Source: a virus
Reading direction: 5' to 3' (one strand)
IMG/VR virus record: IMGVR_UViG_3300032954_000021
Coordinates: 1 to 51,864 of that record
DNA length: 51,864 bases
The notes under the pieces are model-generated. The model saw only the letters and a list, made by a program, of their open reading frames with translations, did no database searches and was not told the DNA's origin. A program made the translations under genes and the position numbers. Within the stretch, counting starts at the first letter, position 1. Every line of letters starts with the position of its first letter. Shown here piece by piece: positions 46,682-51,864 of the stretch.

Positions 46682-47149
46682 CTAAACGAGTGTAGTCCAG
46701 CTCCACATTGGCCAGCCTCTACGATACACGAACTCGATCGTATCGCCTGGGTTCAGCGTCAGCTTCCCATCCGCCGTGCTCCCGATCGAGACGCCATTAT
46801 GCAGGATGTTCGACACCTGCGCACTCTCAGCCTGCGCATACCAGCGCGCGACCATCGCGACTGCGAAGGTGTTCGTAACCGCAACGCCGCTCGCCGGGAA
46901 GGGCGGCGCTATGTAGTTGAGGTCCGTATCCTTCTGCGCAACAGGTATCGTCATCTCCCTCGAGTTGATCGAGTGGACGAAGTCCTGGGGCGGCCTCTCT
47001 TCGTTGCACTTGACGTGCCGCCACATGCCCTGCCAGTTCCGCACAGCCTCGCCAAACTTCAGCTTCGTATCACAAATACTGCAGTAGATGTTCCAATCGC
47101 CAGGAACGAAGCGATCTTCCGGACCACGCGCCAGCGCACTATTACCCAT
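46682..47149 (-). CDS. Virion-type protein with zinc-ribbon-like N-terminal domain
   Basis: The protein has 155 residues. Residues of about 18-58 (DWNIYCSICDTKLKFGEAV, then WRHVKCNEERPPQDFV) form a Cys-containing rubredoxin-like domain seen in many phages, ending in the typical RPPQDFV. Residues 75-155 form a beta-rich part with a Trp-rich end (RRGWPMWSWTTLV). It overlaps the ATP-grasp gene by 8 bp and precedes the lysis genes. A minor virion or tail component is likely. Confidence 0.75.
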   Translation of the reverse strand: MGNSALARGPEDRFVPGDWNIYCSICDTKLKFGEAVRNWQGMWRHVKCNEERPPQDFVHSINSREMTIPVAQKDTDLNYIAPPFPASGVAVTNTFAVAMVARWYAQAESAQVSNILHNGVSIGSTADGKLTLNPGDTIEFVYRRGWPMWSWTTLV

Positions 47150-48488
47150 ACTTCATCCCCCGCACGTAGCCGTGCTTCTGCAGGAGCGGCAATTCCTTCT
47201 CCAGCCGCTCGCCTATATCTGTTCTGAACATGGTATTCGAAGGCATCTTCAGCCCCCACGTAGTCGTGTAGGCATCGTCCGAAGCCGCCTTCACCGTCTT
47301 CCCTGTGCCAGTGACGACAAGCGGATAGTTCCCTGCGGTGACCGGCATGGTGATCTGCGTAATGCCCTCGTCTAAGAGCATCGGCACTTGCCGCTCGCAC
47401 GCCTGCTGCCAATGCAGCTGATGTTCAATCCTGCCGCTCACTCCATAGATCGGGTAGCCGACCCAGGTATCGAGTGTGTCCTTTGGCCTCGAGTCGGCTG
47501 GACCGCCTCTCGGGAAATCTCCGTGAGTGACGCAAACACCCATCGCGACGTCAGGAGAGACGGCCAGCCTATCCTCACCTCCTAGAAGCGCTGCCATCCA
47601 CTCGACCGGGTCCTTCTGTATCACAGCTTGCCGTATGCAGAAGTCCGGCCACCCTAGCCGCATAGTGAACTCCAAAGGCCACGCACGACCCTCGCCGTCC
47701 ACCATGCAGTTTACCGAACAGTCCCCCACATAGTTGACCGAGTGCAGATAGTCCGAGACCGGCTCCAGCACCTCGTCGAACAGCTTACTCTGCATAACGT
47801 GTCGGATGACAGTGCCCATCTCGCCGGTGTTCTCTCCGAGGTCGTCGTTCAGGAACTTCTTATGCTCGAACGACTCCTCTAGCGCCCGGCACCAGCCGCC
47901 CGGACCGAACATGCCTGAGATGCCGACCTCGATTCCATCGACCTTCTCCTGCATCATCAGCTGACCTTTCCACAGCCCATCACGCCGCCAGCGCATGATA
48001 GTGAAGATAGCATCGTCTGCCGTCCGACTGACATACGTCATGTGCTTGTTCGAGTCCCCTCCCCAGGGCTTCATCGCATACGCCTTACGAGTGCGGACCA
48101 CGAGGTCGAGCGCCTCCTCCGGGGAGCTACACACAGAGAAAGGAATCGTCTCGACCCCGCAGTCCTTTAAGACTTTCTGCCCCATCTCGCGGTTGAGCTC
48201 GAGCTCAGCAGCCTTCGGATTAGTTCCGAAGATCGGGAAGCCGCGTCCGAAGTATTCGCTGAGCTCCGACATATAATCGGTGTTGCCGGTCAGGATGATC
48301 AGCTCCGCCCACGTCATGTGGGGCTTCCACTCGAGCGGCTTATAGATCATGCCGTCACCATACGGACGCCGCTTCCCGGTCTTAAACGGGGGCAGCCAGA
48401 AGCGAACGTCGTGGCCGGCCTCTTGCGCCCGAAGGGCGACGTCCAGCCCCGTACCCTCGCCGGCGTTATCGAGAACGAGGACTCTCAC
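47142..48488 (-). CDS. PurD-like ATP-grasp ligase
   Basis: The 448-residue protein begins VRVLVLDNAGEGTGLDVALR, the nucleotide-fold start of GAR-synthetase-like (PurD) ATP-grasp enzymes. Typical motifs follow: GTNPKAAELELNREMGQKVL, YAMKPWGGDSN, MQEKVDGIEVGISGMFGP, GEMGTVIRHV, SVNCMVDGEGRAWPLEFTMR and LGWP. These enzymes join a carboxylate to an amine using ATP. Phage relatives are thought by some authors to take part in DNA base or protein modification. The GTG at 48488 overlaps the upstream stop as GTGA with AAGGAGG before it. Its place in the late operon is odd for a purine enzyme. Confidence 0.82.
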   Translation of the reverse strand: MRVLVLDNAGEGTGLDVALRAQEAGHDVRFWLPPFKTGKRRPYGDGMIYKPLEWKPHMTWAELIILTGNTDYMSELSEYFGRGFPIFGTNPKAAELELNREMGQKVLKDCGVETIPFSVCSSPEEALDLVVRTRKAYAMKPWGGDSNKHMTYVSRTADDAIFTIMRWRRDGLWKGQLMMQEKVDGIEVGISGMFGPGGWCRALEESFEHKKFLNDDLGENTGEMGTVIRHVMQSKLFDEVLEPVSDYLHSVNYVGDCSVNCMVDGEGRAWPLEFTMRLGWPDFCIRQAVIQKDPVEWMAALLGGEDRLAVSPDVAMGVCVTHGDFPRGGPADSRPKDTLDTWVGYPIYGVSGRIEHQLHWQQACERQVPMLLDEGITQITMPVTAGNYPLVVTGTGKTVKAASDDAYTTTWGLKMPSNTMFRTDIGERLEKELPLLQKHGYVRGMKYG

Positions 48489-51400
48489 TCTGCCTCCTTC
48501 GGCTGCCACACATTCCGGACGTGCTCTCTGTTTGCATGCGGCAGCAACTCAGCAACCTCGTCCGGCGTCGCTTTGTCGAGGACCTTGATCTGCTCCTGCC
48601 AGGGCAGCCGCATGAACATGCGCTGCGTGCCGGTGAGCTGAGAGTTGAGCGATCGGATCAGCCGGCGTTGGTCCTTCCCTGACAGCTCGTACTGCGCGAC
48701 CATCTTGTCCAGAATCTCTCCGTACTTGTCCGAGCCGGTCTGATACGCATTCCGCAGCATCGTATAGTCCTTCGAGTACTCCGCTCGTTCGTAGGGCGTT
48801 TCCTTCGGATTCACGTAGGCGCGGAACGCCGCCTTGATGCTCGCATCCGTCTTGGTCTCAGTCAGATACTTCGGAGCCGGCGTGAAGCCAAGCGCAGTCA
48901 GGACGCCCTGCTTGAGCGGCTGATCTGTGACGTTCTCCTGAATCGCCTTCATCGAGATCGGCTCGAGGTCGCTCAGCGAATAGGCGAGCGTCTGCTCCAG
49001 CTTCGTAAAGGCGTCGGCATCCGGGTCTCGAATGTGCTCTCCCCAGCTATTAATACCAGTCGTCCACTCATGCATCAGCCCGAACAGCCCCGAGCCCTTA
49101 TTCAGCACAAGCTCACTGAGCCCAGGCACCGCCCCCTCATTCTGCATGTGCTTGTACAGCGAGGCGAATTCCCGCGAATAGAACATAGTCGAGACTCGCT
49201 GCGGAGTGCCGTCCGGGTTCGTCTCTCCAGTCTTCGGAGAGATGTAGTCGAGCAGCTCGGTGGGCGGCTTACCGGTCATGCCATACGTCATGAGCCCTGA
49301 CACACCTGCGCCCAGCGTCGTGTACGCTGCGACGAAGATCGCTCGGTCCATATCGCCCTTGCGAATCTTCTGCAGCTTGTCGCCCGAGAGCGCCCACTGG
49401 CCGAGGTCCATAGCGCCGCCCCCATACTCACGGAGGAAGCCGAGCTGCCATCCGAGCGACAGTGTATCCAGGACCGCAACGTCCTTGATCCATCGCTTCC
49501 AGAACAGCGTGCTGTAGTTCATTTCTCCGTAGCGGTTCTCGACAGACTTCCCGAGCTTCCGCATCGCAAGAAGGCGAGCGGCATCATTCTCCGCCAGCTC
49601 GGGGTTGCGCTGCAGGAGATTCTTCGCGTCGCGGATAGCGCTCGCCGCCTTCAGCGCCGGTATCCAATCCTCGAAGATCGGCTTCGACATGGCGCTGATG
49701 AGTGCCCAAGGCAGGTGCCACGTCGCACGCATCACGTCTGTCGTAGCGCCGCCCGGCCTCCCGCCACGCCAAGAGCCCTGTGCGTCGCGCAGCGCATTCA
49801 TGAAGTTCGCCCGAGCGTTCGATCGGAAGCGAGAACTCATCTCCGGCGCTACGCCCATTTCTGTCAGCGTCTTGAGCGCCGCTGCCGTCTCCGGCTTGAT
49901 CTTGTCTGCAGGAATGCGCCCCTTCCAGGCCTCCATCAGCTCCCACCCGAGCGGCTTGGTCAGCCGGCGAATGCCCGGCAGCTCGGAGATCGGCCGATAC
50001 ATGAGCCCACTCTTGAGCATCTCTGCCAGCCCCTTGCCGGCCGGCACTGTGCCTGAGAGCATGCCCGAGAGACCGCGGGTCATCCCTGCTGACATATCGA
50101 TGCCGAGCACATGCAGCGGGTGGAATAGAGAGAGCGCAAGCCTAATCGGCACGAGAGCATTCTTAAGGGACATAAACCCTTTGAATGCCGACCCCGCAAC
50201 GCCCTTATCTTCCCAAAGGCTCTTGGACTTGAACGCGTTCTGCAGAATCGCGTCCGCTTGCGGCTCGACCCAGAACACGTCGCCATTGGGCGCCCTCCAC
50301 CTGGCGTAGCTCTCAGGCCTCTCCGTCCCCGGCGTCTTCTTGACGCGGAAGCTAACCTTCCCCTCGCTATCGACTTCCTTGACCAGCTCTTCCCTCGCTG
50401 CGACCTTTCGGATCGCGAGGCCGTAGCTGGCGAGATCGTTCAGAATCCCAATATGCATCTCCGCTATGTCCGAAGCGTGCTGCCGGGCGAGCATGATATC
50501 TTCTGGATTATCATAGCGAGGGCGGAAGCCGGCTGCCACTGCCTCCTCATAGAGGTCGAACGAGCGATCCTTGATGAATCCTGGATCGCCCCACTTGCTA
50601 CCGTACTTTTTCATGAAGTACGCGGAGACACCTTCAGCGTCCTCGAAGATATGCGCGAGGTAGTTCTCGCGCGGCTCGTAGGAGAAGCCCAGGCGTAAGT
50701 CTCGATCGGCGATCTTCGCCCCCCAGTCCCTGTACTTCCGAGCGAAGTCAGCCAGCGCGGGATCAGAGAAGGCTCCGCCTTTCTCGAATTTCTTGATGAA
50801 TTCCTGCGCCATATCGGGCCGGGCACGCCAGAACTTCAGCCTCGCCTGCGATCCAAAGCGCCACGCCGACTCCCTCTGCATCTGCTCTGTAATGCGCTGG
50901 GCGATCGCCGCAGCGGCAAGCTTCGCGTTGCGCCCGAGTGCCTCCGGCGCCATGCCCCGCATCAGCTGTTCGAGCGAGATCTTCAGAGAATCGCGAGCCC
51001 TTCGCACGCCCGCAGGGTCGATCAGCCGATTGATCTCTGTGACCGACTTCACGTCTCCGCGAGTCATCGACCCGCCATCGTCCAGGTTCGCAATAACCTG
51101 ATGGATGCTTCGACCCGAGGGCGGCTTGAGCTCGGACTGCATCTTCATCAGCTGCGACCCGACGCGCATGGACTGGTTCAGCAGGCGCAGCTCTCGCTGG
51201 TCTGTGATTCCGAGGTGCCGGCCGATCAGATTCCCCATCTGATTCAGCATGTTCTTCCACTTGTAGCCGAACGAAGCGTACTTCTCGGAGTTCGCGAGGA
51301 ACTCCTGCAGAACTGGATTCGTGAAGACTTCGGAGAGGAATTCGTAGCGGGGAGACATGCGCCTGAATGCAATGTCGCGGATGCCGCGAGTCCGCAAGCC

Positions 51401-51864
51401 GGTGCCTTCTAGATCTGCATTCTTCATCTGATCAAACGCAGCGCCGAGGATTCCGTAGCCAATATTGTGCTCCCCGAGCCGCCCGGCCTTCTGCGCCCTG
51501 ATCTTCGCCTCCTTGATAATGCCGTCCAGCTCTTTCAGAATTGGCGAACGAGGGTTGTTGATCGCTGACAGCTTCTCGGCCGGCGTTAGGTCACGTCCGA
51601 GCTCAGCCTTCGCCGCCTTCAGATCATTATCGATCAGCGTATCGAGCATGTTCACAGAAGTGCCATGCACGATCTCGTGTAGAGTCGTCTGCACAGTGTC
51701 GCTCGCGAGCATGCCAGTACTGACACGCACCTGATGATACTCAGGAATGTACTGCCCCTGCGCGCCTGGCATTGACGCCCTGCTCAGGAACTTGATCGGC
51801 ATGTTCGGATCGGCGTACTTGCTGAGCTTCTCCAGGAACGACTTCGCATACCCCTCTGCATGCG
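48485..51864 (-). CDS. Giant internal virion protein, second copy (N-terminus cut by window edge)
   Basis: This frame is open from the window edge to the stop at 48485-48487 and gives the C-terminal part of the giant HExxH protein. Its HEIVH motif is at about 51665-51690. From 49320 on it repeats the sequence of 1-2539, with mostly silent changes and one replaced patch. The unique part 48485-49319 supplies the last 277 codons missing from the first copy. The C-terminal end is charged and helical (PDEVAELLPHANREHVRNVW). An internal methionine at 51802 is not the real start, because the frame continues past it to the edge. Confidence 0.85.
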   Translation of the reverse strand, partial: HAEGYAKSFLEKLSKYADPNMPIKFLSRASMPGAQGQYIPEYHQVRVSTGMLASDTVQTTLHEIVHGTSVNMLDTLIDNDLKAAKAELGRDLTPAEKLSAINNPRSPILKELDGIIKEAKIRAQKAGRLGEHNIGYGILGAAFDQMKNADLEGTGLRTRGIRDIAFRRMSPRYEFLSEVFTNPVLQEFLANSEKYASFGYKWKNMLNQMGNLIGRHLGITDQRELRLLNQSMRVGSQLMKMQSELKPPSGRSIHQVIANLDDGGSMTRGDVKSVTEINRLIDPAGVRRARDSLKISLEQLMRGMAPEALGRNAKLAAAAIAQRITEQMQRESAWRFGSQARLKFWRARPDMAQEFIKKFEKGGAFSDPALADFARKYRDWGAKIADRDLRLGFSYEPRENYLAHIFEDAEGVSAYFMKKYGSKWGDPGFIKDRSFDLYEEAVAAGFRPRYDNPEDIMLARQHASDIAEMHIGILNDLASYGLAIRKVAAREELVKEVDSEGKVSFRVKKTPGTERPESYARWRAPNGDVFWVEPQADAILQNAFKSKSLWEDKGVAGSAFKGFMSLKNALVPIRLALSLFHPLHVLGIDMSAGMTRGLSGMLSGTVPAGKGLAEMLKSGLMYRPISELPGIRRLTKPLGWELMEAWKGRIPADKIKPETAAALKTLTEMGVAPEMSSRFRSNARANFMNALRDAQGSWRGGRPGGATTDVMRATWHLPWALISAMSKPIFEDWIPALKAASAIRDAKNLLQRNPELAENDAARLLAMRKLGKSVENRYGEMNYSTLFWKRWIKDVAVLDTLSLGWQLGFLREYGGGAMDLGQWALSGDKLQKIRKGDMDRAIFVAAYTTLGAGVSGLMTYGMTGKPPTELLDYISPKTGETNPDGTPQRVSTMFYSREFASLYKHMQNEGAVPGLSELVLNKGSGLFGLMHEWTTGINSWGEHIRDPDADAFTKLEQTLAYSLSDLEPISMKAIQENVTDQPLKQGVLTALGFTPAPKYLTETKTDASIKAAFRAYVNPKETPYERAEYSKDYTMLRNAYQTGSDKYGEILDKMVAQYELSGKDQRRLIRSLNSQLTGTQRMFMRLPWQEQIKVLDKATPDEVAELLPHANREHVRNVWQPKEAE
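49320..51864. repeat. Right copy of the contig-end overlap
   Basis: It corresponds to 1-2539 at an offset of 49319, rising to 49325 after a replaced patch at 51387-51437. Outside that patch the copies differ by scattered single bases. The repeat stops at the window edge and not at a biological boundary. It shows that the sequence is circular or circularly permuted. Confidence 0.9.

Noticed and set aside
1-51864. A simple long direct terminal repeat of the phage DNA
   Set aside because: The two copies differ throughout and by a replaced patch, and the match simply stops at the window edges. Replication would keep real terminal repeats identical.
1-51864. Integrase, repressor module, tRNA genes, CRISPR array or insertion sequence
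   Set aside because: I looked for recombinase motifs, cloverleaf-like sequence, regularly spaced repeats and transposase genes and found none. An undetected tRNA cannot be excluded by eye.

Overview
The window is one almost complete genome of a tailed double-stranded DNA phage of a Gram-negative bacterium. The virion genes point to a short-tailed (podovirus-like) particle: terminase, portal, scaffold, capsid, P22 gp4-like and gp10-like tail-machine proteins, a pectate-lyase-fold tailspike and very large internal proteins. An inner-membrane spanin with a nested outer-membrane lipoprotein spanin argues for a Gram-negative host. I see no integrase, excisionase, repressor cassette, tRNA, CRISPR array, transposase or phage RNA polymerase. 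A virulent phage that uses host RNA polymerase is the simplest reading, but that is inference. The DNA is GC-rich by eye, with two visibly AT-richer HNH endonuclease genes.

The ends overlap. Positions 1-2539 correspond to 49320-51864 with many scattered, largely silent differences and one 6-bp length difference. The unit genome is therefore about 49.3 kb, and the contig seems to join two related haplotypes. The giant protein gene cut by both window edges is one gene of about 1415 codons on the circle.

Layout: a control region at about 26.03-26.55 kb separates two divergent transcription units. The leftward (late) unit runs 26.0 kb to 1, then on the circle continues 49.3 to 45.18 kb. It carries a putative small terminase, a block of fiber and surface-type proteins, large terminase, portal, a GroES-like co-chaperonin, scaffold, capsid, tail machine, tailspike, internal/ejection proteins, a PurD-like ATP-grasp enzyme and the lysis cassette (GH24 endolysin, small membrane proteins, Rz/Rz1). 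The rightward (early/middle) unit runs 26.55 to 45.19 kb. It carries many small overlapping unknown genes and the replication/recombination set: UvrD-like helicase, a protein with an SSB-type tail, Cas4/RecB-like Fe-S nuclease, Sak4-like ATPase, a ParB-methyltransferase fusion, a UDG-exonuclease-DNA polymerase A fusion and a DUF3987-like P-loop protein. The two units meet tail to tail at 45184-45187, where both stop codons lie in a single CTAG.

Most genes overlap by 1-4 bases (ATGA, TGATG, GTGA, TTGA), so translational coupling is the rule and real gaps stand out. Those gaps hold the most unusual non-coding structure. Four copies of the palindrome TTATG-N5-CATAA sit at transcription-unit boundaries. 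At 27138-27442 a roughly 305-bp imperfect palindrome, containing two more half-sites, is centred on a pure AT tract and is a candidate origin or master control site. There is also a strong hairpin in the late leader and an attenuator-like double hairpin before the methyltransferase gene.
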